Source: a virus
DNA: 25,564 nt
Strand: one strand, 5' to 3'
IMG/VR virus record: IMGVR_UViG_3300042883_000387
Span: 1-25,564 of that record
Part shown: positions 14,043-21,441 of the stretch, in pieces
Position numbering within the stretch: position 1 is the first letter of the stretch
Layout: each line of letters opens with the position of its first letter
The notes under the pieces: generated by a model
What the model saw: the letters and a program-made list of their open reading frames with translations, nothing else
Database searches by the model: none
What the model was told of the DNA's origin: nothing
Program-made: the position numbers and the translations under genes

Positions 14043-14067
14043 CGAAACTTTTTTAGGACAAGATAAG

Positions 14068-14610
14068 ATGAAAACTTCCGAAAGCATCAAACAGATAGCT
14101 GAAGCTTTAGTATCTGCGCAAAAAGAAATTAGATTTGCCGCTAAAGATTCTACTAACCCTCATTTTAAATCCAAGTATGCCAATATTAATTCAGTTATTG
14201 AAGCGGTTAAGAAGCCACTTAATGATAATGGTATTGCAATACTCCAATCATTAAGCCCATCAGACGACAATAAACTCCATCTAACAACTCGATTACTCCA
14301 TAGTTCGGGCGAATGGATTGAGGATACTGCCGTCTGTCCTATTCAGAAACAAGATCCGCAAGGATTGGGATCAGCGATTTCTTATATTCGCCGATACTCC
14401 ATATCTAGTCTTTGCGCTCTTTATGCCGATGATGACGATGGTCAATCCGCCGCGCTTAATGCCGCAGATTATCTTCAAAAAATTGCTCATTCCGAAACTT
14501 TAGAAGAACTTCAGGCTAATTATAATTTTGTAATGGGTGAAGTTAAGAATGATCGCACTCTATCTAAAATGGTAATAGAAGCTAAAGATAAAAGAAAGGC
14601 GGAGCTATGA
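14068..14610 (+). CDS. erf: ERF-family single-strand annealing protein
   Basis: The 180-residue product matches the ERF superfamily, phage annealing proteins that pair complementary single strands in RecA-independent recombination. Landmarks are 'ALVSAQKEIRFAAKDSTNPH', 'FKSKYANINSVIEAVKKPL', 'NGIAILQSL', 'LTTRLLHSSGEWIED' and 'DPQGLGSAISYIRRYSISSL' followed by 'DDDDGQSA'. It probably works with the YqaJ-type exonuclease three genes downstream, like lambda Red beta with alpha. The leader AGGACAAGATAAG resembles that of several other genes here. Its end overlaps the next gene by ATGA. Confidence 0.92.
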   Translation: MKTSESIKQIAEALVSAQKEIRFAAKDSTNPHFKSKYANINSVIEAVKKPLNDNGIAILQSLSPSDDNKLHLTTRLLHSSGEWIEDTAVCPIQKQDPQGLGSAISYIRRYSISSLCALYADDDDGQSAALNAADYLQKIAHSETLEELQANYNFVMGEVKNDRTLSKMVIEAKDKRKAEL

Positions 14611-14780
14611 TGGAAGGATTAAGAAACAGTAATTTTTACGGAGTGACGCTACCCTATTCCGCGCAAGAATTAATGGCTATAGAAGCCCGTAAAACAAGAA
14701 TAGAAGCTATTAAAAGAGAGCTGGGCGATAAATACTTATTAGCTCCTTTATATGGCAGAATTCAAAGCCCTAAACTATGA
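14607..14780 (+). CDS. Hypothetical 57-aa protein
   Basis: ATG at 14607 overlaps the ERF stop (ATGA) and the stop overlaps the next start (ATGA), with AAAGGCGGAG upstream. The peptide (MMEGLRNSNFYGVTLPY, then 'AQELMAIEARKTRIEAIKRE' and 'YLLAPLYGRIQ') has a basic amphipathic helix in its centre. A second ATG follows immediately at 14610 and could also be used. I do not recognise it. Its place between annealing protein and nucleases suggests an accessory recombination role. Confidence 0.6.
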   Translation: MMEGLRNSNFYGVTLPYSAQELMAIEARKTRIEAIKRELGDKYLLAPLYGRIQSPKL

Positions 14781-15223
14781 ATGGCACTTATTCTTATAAA
14801 CAAAGAAATAATGTCATTAACATAGCGGAAGTATTATTTGAATCATATTGCCAATCAAAAGGATATTTTTATAGAAGATTAGGCTTTGATGAGAAGAACG
14901 ATCCAATTCCTAACTTTTATGACCTTAATACTTTTATTAGAAATATGCCTGATTTTTATATTAACAATAATGGTAAGGCTGGGTTAATAATGGTAAAGGG
15001 AACTGCCAATATTAAAGCTTCAGAAATTAAAATGCTTCCAATGTTTATGGAATGGTATAGCTCTGAAAAATGTCCTTTGCTTTATGCTTTTTGTTTTAAA
15101 GATCACAAACCTTTATTGCTTCATCCTGATAGATTAATAAGTCTTTATGAGCAATCAATAGATCAACAATGGCATGATGGCGTTACTTATAGAAACTTAA
15201 ATTTAAACAAGGAAACTATATGA
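14777..15223 (+). CDS. PD-(D/E)XK-like protein with an atypical active site
   Basis: The 148-residue protein has the shape of a small restriction-fold nuclease: an N-terminal helix ('NVINIAEVLFESYCQSKGYF'), then 'RNMPDFYINNNGKAGLIMVK' and 'MEWYSSEKCPLLYAFCFKD'. In PD-(D/E)XK enzymes the core reads P-D ... E-x-K; here Pro58-Asp59 is followed by Met72-Val-Lys74, so the expected Glu is a Met. It may be inactive or use a migrated acidic residue. It is encoded between ERF and the YqaJ-type exonuclease, with ATGA overlaps. The fold assignment is tentative. Confidence 0.5.
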   Translation: MNGTYSYKQRNNVINIAEVLFESYCQSKGYFYRRLGFDEKNDPIPNFYDLNTFIRNMPDFYINNNGKAGLIMVKGTANIKASEIKMLPMFMEWYSSEKCPLLYAFCFKDHKPLLLHPDRLISLYEQSIDQQWHDGVTYRNLNLNKETI

Positions 15224-15885
15224 AATTAGAAGAAAGAATTATTAGGGATGTAATTCAGGGATCGGAAAAATGGATGGCGCTCCGCATCTCAAAAATAGGT
15301 GGATCAAGAATAAGTGATCTTTTAACTGAAGGTCGATCAGGTGGCGAATCATTAACCCGTAAAAAATATAAGAATGAGCTTATAAGGGAAAATTTAACAC
15401 AAAAAAAATTAGATACTTGGAAATCACCCGCGATGATTAGAGGTATCGAGCTTGAGCCGTTGGCGCGTTCCTGGTATGAAGTTAAGCATAATGTCTTTGT
15501 GGATCAAGTGGCTATTGTTAAACATCCTACAATTGAAAATGCTCAATGCAGTCCTGATGGAATTGTATTTGCTGATAAGCCATATTTAATTGAAATAAAA
15601 GTGCCTGATCCGCAGAACCATTTGGACAACATTTTAACAGGTGGCAAGCAATTAGAACAGTATTACGATCAATGCATGTGGCAATTAGCTTGCATGCCTG
15701 AAATGGAATTTTGTGATCTCATTTCTTTTGATCCCGAACTTACAGGATTAGAAGGATTTGTGAAGCGTATTTATCGAGATGATGAGTATATTAAAATGAT
15801 GGAAGATAAGGTGATCTTATTCTTACAGGAAATAGAAACTACTGTAAATAACTTAAAGGAAATACAAAATGGCAATAACCCATGA
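15220..15885 (+). CDS. YqaJ/lambda-exonuclease-type recombinase nuclease
   Basis: The 221-residue product is a YqaJ-like viral recombination exonuclease. 'VIQGSEKWMALRISKIGGSR' is the family's N-terminal signature, 'MIRGIELEPLARSWYE' supplies an acidic helix residue, and 'CSPDGIVFADKPYLIEIKVP' carries the catalytic Asp113, Glu125 and Lys127. 'YYDQCMWQLACM' is the later conserved Gln helix. It digests double-stranded ends to give single strands for the ERF protein. CAAGGAAACTAT precedes the ATG; the end overlaps the SSB-like gene. Confidence 0.92.
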   Translation: MKLEERIIRDVIQGSEKWMALRISKIGGSRISDLLTEGRSGGESLTRKKYKNELIRENLTQKKLDTWKSPAMIRGIELEPLARSWYEVKHNVFVDQVAIVKHPTIENAQCSPDGIVFADKPYLIEIKVPDPQNHLDNILTGGKQLEQYYDQCMWQLACMPEMEFCDLISFDPELTGLEGFVKRIYRDDEYIKMMEDKVILFLQEIETTVNNLKEIQNGNNP

Positions 15886-16093
15886 TCTAATCGCTAAAAC
15901 AGGCGAGTATGTAAACAAAGAAGGCGAAACAAAAGCTCGCTGGACTAAAGTCGGCGTGGCTATGTCGAATAAACAAGGTGGCACTTCACTTCTCATAGAA
16001 TCTATTCCTGTCAATTTTGACGGCTGGGTAACAATGAGAGAACCTCAACCTAAAGAAGGCGGATCAGAAAGCAAAGCTGACTTACCATTTTAA
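15869..16093 (+). CDS. Small SSB-like protein
   Basis: The 74-residue protein has 'KTGEYVNKEGETKARWTKVG', 'VAMSNKQGGTSLLIESIPV' and a low-complexity tail ending 'SESKADLPF'. The beta-rich core plus an acidic/aromatic 'DLPF' end recalls bacterial SSB tails, where a C-terminal DIPF recruits partner proteins. It lies just after the ERF and exonuclease genes, a usual place for a phage ssDNA-binding protein. The similarity is short and the length is below normal SSB size, so the call is tentative. TAAAGGAAATACAAA precedes the ATG. Confidence 0.5.
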   Translation: MAITHDLIAKTGEYVNKEGETKARWTKVGVAMSNKQGGTSLLIESIPVNFDGWVTMREPQPKEGGSESKADLPF

Positions 16094-16167
16094 TGATTTT
16101 ACTGATGGCGTGAGCCACAATGTAGCCCATAATGATTGTGCAGTATTTATTAATTAAGGGGAATAAT

Positions 16168-16239
16168 ATGTGGACTACACCATCAGCTCAAGAAATGAGA
16201 TTTGGCTTTGAAGTAACAATGTATGTAATGAATAAATAA
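16168..16239 (+). CDS. pqqA: PqqA, pyrroloquinoline quinone precursor peptide
   Basis: The ORF encodes exactly 23 residues: MWTTPSAQEM, then RFGFEVTMYVMNK. This is the length and pattern of bacterial PqqA, as in Klebsiella PqqA with its 'GLEVTLY' core. Glu15 and Tyr19, the two residues that PqqE (with PqqD) cross-links and that become PQQ itself, are both present in 'FEVTMY'. A very strong ribosome-binding site (AAGGGGA, 5 nt before ATG) precedes it and a rho-independent terminator follows within 25 nt. It is the last gene of the recombination operon and no pqqB-E gene is present, so the peptide would have to use host enzymes. PQQ is the cofactor of periplasmic methanol dehydrogenases. Confidence 0.9.
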   Translation: MWTTPSAQEMRFGFEVTMYVMNK

Positions 16240-16261
16240 TATATACATTATATATATAATT

Positions 16262-16285
16262 AAGGGGCTTAACTGCCCCTTTTTT
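16262..16285 (+). terminator. Rho-independent terminator after pqqA
   Basis: AAGGGGC (16262-16268), a six-base loop, GCCCCTT (16275-16281) and a continuing T run form a textbook intrinsic terminator for rightward transcription. On the other strand the stem is followed by AATTATAT rather than a T run, so it should act mainly rightward. It ends the operon that starts near 12944. Confidence 0.9.
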
Positions 16286-16362
16286 ATTGTGTGTATAGTG
16301 TGTATTTAAATGTGTAATATATATCACTTTTTTTGATTTAATTATTAAAGTTTCATGCAATT

Positions 16363-16426
16363 GTTTTCATTCTTTTGTATATAAATCAATGATTTGAGTG
16401 AAAACGGATGTAAAGCATACTTTACA
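16363..16426. repeat. Nested inverted repeats in the convergent intergenic region
   Basis: Three inverted repeats are packed in 64 bp. GTTTTCATTC (16363-16372) pairs with GAGTGAAAAC (16396-16405), with one mismatch that is a G-U wobble in one RNA strand. AAATCA/TGATTT (16383-16388, 16390-16395) lies inside it. TGTAAAG (16409-16415) pairs perfectly with CTTTACA (16420-16426). There is no open frame here. It may terminate leftward transcription, bind a regulator or form a small RNA. Confidence 0.5.
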
Positions 16427-16427
16427 A

Positions 16428-16610
16428 TCAATGAATAATTATTTCAACACCATGTCTTTGATCCCATCTATCTTGATGCCAAAACCATATCCGTCTGTAA
16501 GCTTCTACTCTATCATGTCGTCTTTTGCTTTTGTTTGACACTCTCATTTTTACATAGCGCCTATGCATGCGCGCCATAGCCCATTTAGCATTGCATTGAT
16601 ATACAATCAT
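16428..16610 (-). CDS. Hypothetical very basic 60-aa protein
   Basis: The peptide is rich in Arg, His and Trp ('MARMHRRYVKMRVSNKSKRR', 'RRIWFWHQDRWDQRHG'). I do not recognise it. The ribosome-binding site is weak (GGTG 6 nt before ATG), and the gap to the upstream gene is larger than usual here. It is the last gene of the right leftward block. It could be nucleic-acid binding by charge alone, or not a gene. Confidence 0.42.
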   Translation of the reverse strand: MIVYQCNAKWAMARMHRRYVKMRVSNKSKRRHDRVEAYRRIWFWHQDRWDQRHGVEIIIH

Positions 16611-16628
16611 TTATGACACCATAACATA

Positions 16629-16841
16629 TCACTTAATATAATGATCGCCTGTATTGCTATTAAGGCCAATCATATCAGCCTTATCTTGATCCCATGATGT
16701 TGTTTCATCGGAATCATAATAGCGTTCCTCATAAAGCTTATTCTTTTTATTACCCCAAATCTTTTCATAATTCTCATCATATAAGCTTTTTTGTTTAAGT
16801 TTATTAGTTGATCCTTTACCAGCTTCCGAATATTTACTCAT
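16629..16841 (-). CDS. Hypothetical 70-aa polar protein
   Basis: A highly polar, probably disordered protein ('SEAGKGSTNKLKQKSLYDEN', 'EERYYDSDETTSWDQDKADM'). I do not recognise it. Its ATG lies within the last codons of the HNH-like gene (8-nt overlap), which supports translation. Confidence 0.55.
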   Translation of the reverse strand: MSKYSEAGKGSTNKLKQKSLYDENYEKIWGNKKNKLYEERYYDSDETTSWDQDKADMIGLNSNTGDHYIK

Positions 16842-17193
16842 AGTTTTCTCTCACCCAATTAGAAAAGTTAATTAATTCATCTTTATTAGCAGTAAGCTTC
16901 ATAGCATTAGCTTTAAAAGATATTACCTGAATATTGCCTTTAATGTAACCTTTTGCATTATCTATGCGATCAAGGCTAGGACTTAAATCTCTATTACCAT
17001 CAATTAATTTTTTAATAGGAAGTCCAAGAATAGGACATATTTCAGGAATGACTATATCGGAAATTTCTATATTGAATTCAATACCTTTTTTTAAGGCACG
17101 ATGTCGAGCTAACTGAAAAAGATTTTTCTCTCGGTTCTTGTCTTTCCAAGCCCTTAAATAATCTTTTGTTTTGCTTTTATCTTTTAAGGGCAT
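16834..17193 (-). CDS. HNH-like endonuclease domain protein
   Basis: The product of about 119 residues has a basic N-terminus ('LKDKSKTKDYLRAWKDKNRE') and the C-terminal pattern 'CPILGLPIK', 'PSLDRIDNAKGYIKGNIQVI' and 'SFKANAMKLTANKDEL'. That corresponds to the ID-rid-GY-x-GN-VqviS.raN core of a phage HNH/beta-beta-alpha-Me nuclease group. I chose the ATG at 17193, 4 nt after the holin stop; a TTG at 17229 with AAGGA close upstream is an alternative that would overlap the holin gene. Mobile nuclease or recombination roles are both possible. Confidence 0.68.
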   Translation of the reverse strand: MPLKDKSKTKDYLRAWKDKNREKNLFQLARHRALKKGIEFNIEISDIVIPEICPILGLPIKKLIDGNRDLSPSLDRIDNAKGYIKGNIQVISFKANAMKLTANKDELINFSNWVRENYE

Positions 17194-17197
17194 TATT

Positions 17198-17359
17198 TTA
17201 TTTTTTAAATTTAGAACGCGCCCATTCAAAAATCCTTATGCAATACCAAACTATTGATAAGACTGCCGCAATAGCAGGTAAAAATTTCATAACAGTTCCT
17301 AGAACTGTAACGCCCGAAACTGCATCTAATACATGTTTCGTGTGTTCTTGCATATCCAT
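17198..17359 (-). CDS. Small holin-like protein
   Basis: The 53-residue product (MDMQEHTKHVLDAVSGVTVL, then 'GTVMKFLPAIAAVLSIVWYC' and 'IRIFEWARSKFKK') resembles small phage holins. It has a polar start, a 'VSgvTvlGTv..flP.iAAvLSi.WY.IRI.E' pattern with one or two membrane helices, and a basic C-terminus. Holins open the inner membrane to release endolysin. It lies about 11 kb from the lysozyme. The start has only a weak AAAGAAA ribosome-binding site. Confidence 0.68.
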   Translation of the reverse strand: MDMQEHTKHVLDAVSGVTVLGTVMKFLPAIAAVLSIVWYCIRIFEWARSKFKK

Positions 17360-17374
17360 GACTATTTCTTTCTA

Positions 17375-17560
17375 CTAATTAATGAGATGGCGTTCGAGAG
17401 CCATAAACAAACTGTCGCTAGAAGATATATAGCAGATAGAACCATCAGATAGTAAAATAACCAAATAATTTTTACCATCGTAACTATCAGAGCCAATATC
17501 TTTGATTGTTTTATTTTGTAGAAAATCAAAGTGATCATCAATCGTTTCTATAGAACTCAA
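17375..17560 (-). CDS. Hypothetical 61-aa protein (TTG start)
   Basis: The protein shows alternating strands ('NKTIKDIGSDSYDGKNYLVI', 'LLSDGSICYISSSDSLFMAL') like a small beta-sheet domain. I do not recognise it. The only standard start is TTG at 17560, overlapping the end of the glycosyltransferase gene by 23 nt, and the ribosome-binding site is weak. Coupled translation from the upstream gene is likely if it is expressed. Confidence 0.5.
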   Translation of the reverse strand: MSSIETIDDHFDFLQNKTIKDIGSDSYDGKNYLVILLSDGSICYISSSDSLFMALERHLIN

Positions 17561-18584
17561 GATTGGTTTTTAACCTTTCGTTATCAGGTTCTAATTCTAA
17601 CGCAATTTCACCATGATGTCTTGCTTCACACTTCATATCTAAATAATATGCAGATAAAGCAATAAGATCATGCGGTAATGCACCCCATACATCAGGTCGC
17701 ATTGTATAAACTAAAGCTTTGTCTTTAATGTCTAATGCTTTTAATGCAGCTTCATAACATTCGCGCCACATCTTTTTAGCCATATATGATTCAGCTAATT
17801 CAACATGAGGTTCACGAGTATTAGGTGCTTCTTTACAAGCTTTCTTATACCACTCAATGCCATTCTGACCTAATGCGTCATAGCATTTACCTAACAATCT
17901 CATGGCATAACATCTTTCGTTAGGCCAAGTAGCTTCAGGCATATCTAAATACTTATTTAAAGCCACTACCGCATCAAGCCATTTATGATAGAAGGTTAGT
18001 TCCCTTGCATAATAAAAAGCGTTTCTAGGGCATCTAGGGTCTTCAGTAACCGCCAATAATAATAAATCAAGGTATTGTCCTCTTGATTTACTTGGATCAG
18101 GTTTATGGATCACAAGCAACATATCTGTTTGCGCCCATACTTCAGTAATTCTTTTATCTGCTACTGGATATTCATGGCAAGGATGATGCCAATGATAACC
18201 ATGTCTAGCATGAATTTTTTCATAATAGAAAACTATTCCAACACCCCAATCAAATTTATATCTTAATCGAGTAGTGTTATCTTTCCATACTTTTTCTATT
18301 TCTTCGCGCCAGCCTGGTTGCAGTTCTTCATCTAAATCTAATGATATACAAACATCAAAGTCTTTAGGAATAAGTGCTAATGCCGCATCGCGAGCTTTAT
18401 CAAAGCGCCAAGGGCTGATTGCTATATCATAAACAACCGCACCATGTTTTTTAGATAACTTAATTGTGTTATCAGTTGATCCTGTATCAGCTATTAAAAT
18501 TAAATCTGCATCTTTAGCGGATTCACAAAATCTTTTTACAAATTGTTCTTCATTCTTTGATATGGCATATACCGCTATCTTCAT
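17538..18584 (-). CDS. GT2-family glycosyltransferase with TPR-like C-terminus
   Basis: The 348-residue protein starts with a GT-A fold: 'MKIAVYAISKNEEQFVKRF', 'LIADTGSTDNT' (residues 31-40) and 'VCISLDLDEELQPGW', with the metal/sugar-nucleotide-binding DLDEE at 83-87. The C-terminal part (about 200-345) has TPR-like helical pairs ('WYKKACKEAPNTREPHVELA', 'AALKALDIKD'), as in many phage tail-region glycosyltransferases. It lies 20 nt downstream of the collagen-like fibre gene, with leader AAAGGATAAGATAAG. It could glycosylate the fibre, host surface or DNA; the fibre is favoured by position only. Confidence 0.82.
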   Translation of the reverse strand: MKIAVYAISKNEEQFVKRFCESAKDADLILIADTGSTDNTIKLSKKHGAVVYDIAISPWRFDKARDAALALIPKDFDVCISLDLDEELQPGWREEIEKVWKDNTTRLRYKFDWGVGIVFYYEKIHARHGYHWHHPCHEYPVADKRITEVWAQTDMLLVIHKPDPSKSRGQYLDLLLLAVTEDPRCPRNAFYYARELTFYHKWLDAVVALNKYLDMPEATWPNERCYAMRLLGKCYDALGQNGIEWYKKACKEAPNTREPHVELAESYMAKKMWRECYEAALKALDIKDKALVYTMRPDVWGALPHDLIALSAYYLDMKCEARHHGEIALELEPDNERLKTNLEFYRND

Positions 18585-18604
18585 CTTATCTTATCCTTTA
18601 GTTA

Positions 18605-21010
18605 TTAATATACTAGATCAACTGTAGTTCCTGCCGTTAATCCTGTAGCAAATACCACTTGAGTGCCACTTGTAACTGTAACATCAGTTCCGTTTATCAT
18701 TCTAACACCATTTGCAAATACATTTATCTTGCCTGATGTATATGATGCTGAAGTTGTAAATGTTGTTTGTGAAGCGGTAGCAGTAAACAAATCATAATTA
18801 ACAATGCCTGTGCTTCCTGTTGGGCCTGTCGGTCCGCCCGCGCCTGTATCGCCTTGAATACCTTGTATGCCTTGCACGCCTTGAGGTCCTGTCGGCCCGC
18901 CCGCTCCAGTCGGTCCTACGATTCCTTGCGGCCCAGTTGGTCCGCCTGCACCTGTAGGGCCTATATCACCCTGTGGCCCAGTTGGCCCGATGCCACCCGT
19001 AGCTCCAGCATTTCCTTGAGGTCCAGTTGGCCCTTGTGCGCCAGTATCGCCAGCCACACCCTGAATACCCTGATCACCTTGAGGTCCAGTAGGTCCAATG
19101 TTACCCTGTGGTCCTGTCGGTCCTGTGCTTCCATTTGTTCCTGCCGCACCTGTCGGTCCAATTTCACCCTGTGGTCCAGTTGGTCCTACACTACCTGTTG
19201 GCCCAGTATTTCCAATGTCACCTTGCGGACCTGTAGGTCCTATAATACCTTGTATGCCTTGATCGCCTTGTATGCCTTGCGCTCCAGTTGGACCTTGAAT
19301 TCCTTGTAATCCTGTTGGTCCAGTTGGTCCTATTACACCTTGCGGGCCAGTAGGTCCTGCAACTGTAGAATCTGCACCAGTTGGTCCAGTAAAACCTATC
19401 TCACCTTGAGGACCTGTTGGTCCTATATCACCTTGAATACCTTGTATTCCCTGTATTCCTTGCGGACCTGTAGGTCCTGTGCCACCCGCCGCGCCTGTAG
19501 GTCCTTGCACACCTGTTGGTCCATTTTGTGTATAAGTTACTTGTGTTGCAGTAAGAATAACTGAAGGAGTTAGAGGATAATTACCGCTTGCAGCAATAGT
19601 TTCTAAATAAACATTTGCATTAGTAGTCTGCCAAAATAATTGTATATAATCATTTGCAGTTATTTCAAATACAAAATTGACAGTTAATATTTGTGATGAA
19701 AAAGCGCTTCCTTGTTTATCAGGAACATCATAATGAGAATTAGTATCAGGAATATTTGTGCCATTTTTCTTTAGCCAAACTTGAGTTGTTCCTAAAGCGG
19801 TGCTAGTGTTTGTAAATTGAATAGAAAAAGTAAGGCTATAAGTTCCTGTTTCAGCAAATACAATTCTTGAAGTAGGTGATCCAATAGATACATTATGAGA
19901 ATCAGGATCATAACTATTAAATGTTACTGCGGTTGCAGTATTGATAGTTGCAGATTGAGTTGTAGTATCCCAAAATGATCCCCAGTCAGCTATAGTTCCG
20001 CCCGCGCCTGGATTACCCTGCGCGCCAGTTGGTCCTATAACACCTTGTGGTCCTGTTGGGCCGACAAATCCTTGATCGCCTTGAACTCCTTGTGGCCCAG
20101 TAGGTCCTGTGTTTCCTTGATCACCTTGTGCGCCAGTTGGTCCAATAGCTCCAGTAGGTCCAGCCACAGTTGATGGTGCGCCTTCAGCTCCAGTAGGGCC
20201 TGTTGGTCCAATATTGCCTTGAATACCAGTAGGACCAATATCACCTTGAATGCCTTGAATTCCTTGTATGCCCTGTGGCCCAGTTGGGCCAATATCGCCT
20301 TGAATTCCTGTAGGTCCTGTAGCGCCAATATTACCTTGCGCTCCAGTAGGGCCGACTTCACCTTGAGGACCAGTTGCACCAATTTGACCTTGAGCGCCTG
20401 TAGGCCCAACATTACCTTGAGCGCCTGTAGGGCCAATATCACCTTGCGGTCCTTGAATACCTTGTATGCCTTGCGGACCTGTAGGACCATGATCGCCTGT
20501 ATTGCCTTGAGCGCCAGTTGGTCCAATTAAACCTTGAATACCAGTAGGACCAACACTTCCTGTAGCGCCCTGTGCGCCTGTCGGGCCTGTGTCGCCAATA
20601 TTTCCTTGTGGTCCTGTAGCGCCAGTATCACCTACTGGACCTTCTACACCTTGAATTCCTTGAACACCCTGTGGACCTGTAGGGCCAACATTACCTTGAA
20701 TTCCTTGACTGCCTGTAGGACCAATAGCCCCTGTAGGTCCTATTGCCCCTGTAGCTCCTTGTATTCCTTGACTTCCTGTAGGCCCGACTGCACCTGTAGG
20801 ACCTTGACTTCCTGTAGCGCCTTGAGTTCCTGTAGGGCCTTGAGGACCAGTTGGCCCAACAATAGAAGGACCAGTAGGACCTGTAGGACCAAATCCACCT
20901 TTATCAACATTAAGTTGAATAGTTTGTGGCGGTGTTATTTGAACATTGACATTAGAAGGTGGCGTTACATTGACATCAATGTTATTTTCAGTAACTAAAG
21001 TGATGTCCAT
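18605..21010 (-). CDS. Collagen-like tail fibre with C1q-like insert
   Basis: The 801-residue protein begins with a short non-collagen segment ('[20 protein letters not shown]'), then a long Gly-X-Y region of GPTGPQG/GATGPQG/GIQG triplets. A globular domain of about 150 residues follows ('[20 protein letters not shown]' to '[20 protein letters not shown]') whose strand pattern resembles C1q/TNF or BclA-type trimer domains. A second Gly-X-Y stretch and a beta-rich tip of about 65 residues ('[20 protein letters not shown]', '[20 protein letters not shown]') complete it. It should form a trimeric fibre for host contact. Thr is frequent in the third triplet position, the site glycosylated in some bacterial collagens. 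Confidence 0.88.
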   Translation of the reverse strand: MDITLVTENNIDVNVTPPSNVNVQITPPQTIQLNVDKGGFGPTGPTGPSIVGPTGPQGPTGTQGATGSQGPTGAVGPTGSQGIQGATGAIGPTGAIGPTGSQGIQGNVGPTGPQGVQGIQGVEGPVGDTGATGPQGNIGDTGPTGAQGATGSVGPTGIQGLIGPTGAQGNTGDHGPTGPQGIQGIQGPQGDIGPTGAQGNVGPTGAQGQIGATGPQGEVGPTGAQGNIGATGPTGIQGDIGPTGPQGIQGIQGIQGDIGPTGIQGNIGPTGPTGAEGAPSTVAGPTGAIGPTGAQGDQGNTGPTGPQGVQGDQGFVGPTGPQGVIGPTGAQGNPGAGGTIADWGSFWDTTTQSATINTATAVTFNSYDPDSHNVSIGSPTSRIVFAETGTYSLTFSIQFTNTSTALGTTQVWLKKNGTNIPDTNSHYDVPDKQGSAFSSQILTVNFVFEITANDYIQLFWQTTNANVYLETIAASGNYPLTPSVILTATQVTYTQNGPTGVQGPTGAAGGTGPTGPQGIQGIQGIQGDIGPTGPQGEIGFTGPTGADSTVAGPTGPQGVIGPTGPTGLQGIQGPTGAQGIQGDQGIQGIIGPTGPQGDIGNTGPTGSVGPTGPQGEIGPTGAAGTNGSTGPTGPQGNIGPTGPQGDQGIQGVAGDTGAQGPTGPQGNAGATGGIGPTGPQGDIGPTGAGGPTGPQGIVGPTGAGGPTGPQGVQGIQGIQGDTGAGGPTGPTGSTGIVNYDLFTATASQTTFTTSASYTSGKINVFANGVRMINGTDVTVTSGTQVVFATGLTAGTTVDLVY

Positions 21011-21012
21011 AA

Positions 21013-21441
21013 TTAATTAATTACGCCATCTGATCTAACTAGGAATAATAAGAAAACAATTTGATCGTTTGCGGGAGTGCTACCTACTGCTGGAAATGAA
21101 ATTTTAATTCTGCCTGAATAGCCTACGCAATCTTCAGCGTTAATATCTAGTTGAGGATCGTTAGCGGCTAAACCCCAAGCATTAGAATCAAACACTAATG
21201 TAAATATTCCATTAGCATCATCTCTATTTGTAATTGTTAAAGGGATTGAAGTAGGTGTAGGAGTGTAATCTGCTATGTCAAAAGTTAATCCATATCTTGA
21301 ATCTCTGATATTAGATAACTGTCTGCGAATAATTTGGGCATTAATGGTTGTGCCTGTTAGATCAATTGGAAGTCCTGTGTCTTGGTTTTTAAGAACCATA
21401 TTCCAATAACCAGCTTGATTCCATACAAGTTCTTCAGCCAA
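21013..21441 (-). CDS. Phage structural protein, start codon uncertain
   Basis: The 142-residue minimal product is beta-rich ('[20 protein letters not shown]', '[20 protein letters not shown]', '[20 protein letters not shown]') and probably part of the tail or fibre region. The only standard start is TTG at 21441, but the same frame is open upstream to about 21501 and encodes 'AIFNKNTLQQVAGFDNEI', which reads like a genuine N-terminus. The codon in the expected start position is ATA (21496-21498), overlapping the stop of the GIY-YIG gene. The true start may therefore be non-standard. The function is unknown. Confidence 0.65.
   Translation of the reverse strand: MAEELVWNQAGYWNMVLKNQDTGLPIDLTGTTINAQIIRRQLSNIRDSRYGLTFDIADYTPTPTSIPLTITNRDDANGIFTLVFDSNAWGLAANDPQLDINAEDCVGYSGRIKISFPAVGSTPANDQIVFLLFLVRSDGVIN

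Noticed and set aside
16175-16360. Leftward 61-codon ORF antisense to pqqA
   Set aside because: It crosses the rightward terminator hairpin, has a low-complexity Tyr/Ile/Leu composition from AT-rich DNA and no ribosome-binding site; the pqqA frame on the other strand matches a known peptide.
18800-20900. Short spaced repeats resembling a CRISPR array
   Set aside because: The repeats are 9-nt collagen triplet codons of varying sequence in one long open frame, with no constant repeat or unique spacers.
18854-20998. Several rightward ORFs rich in Ser, Cys, Arg and Thr opposite the collagen-like gene
   Set aside because: They are the antisense reading of the Gly-X-Y codon repeat and have no features of their own.
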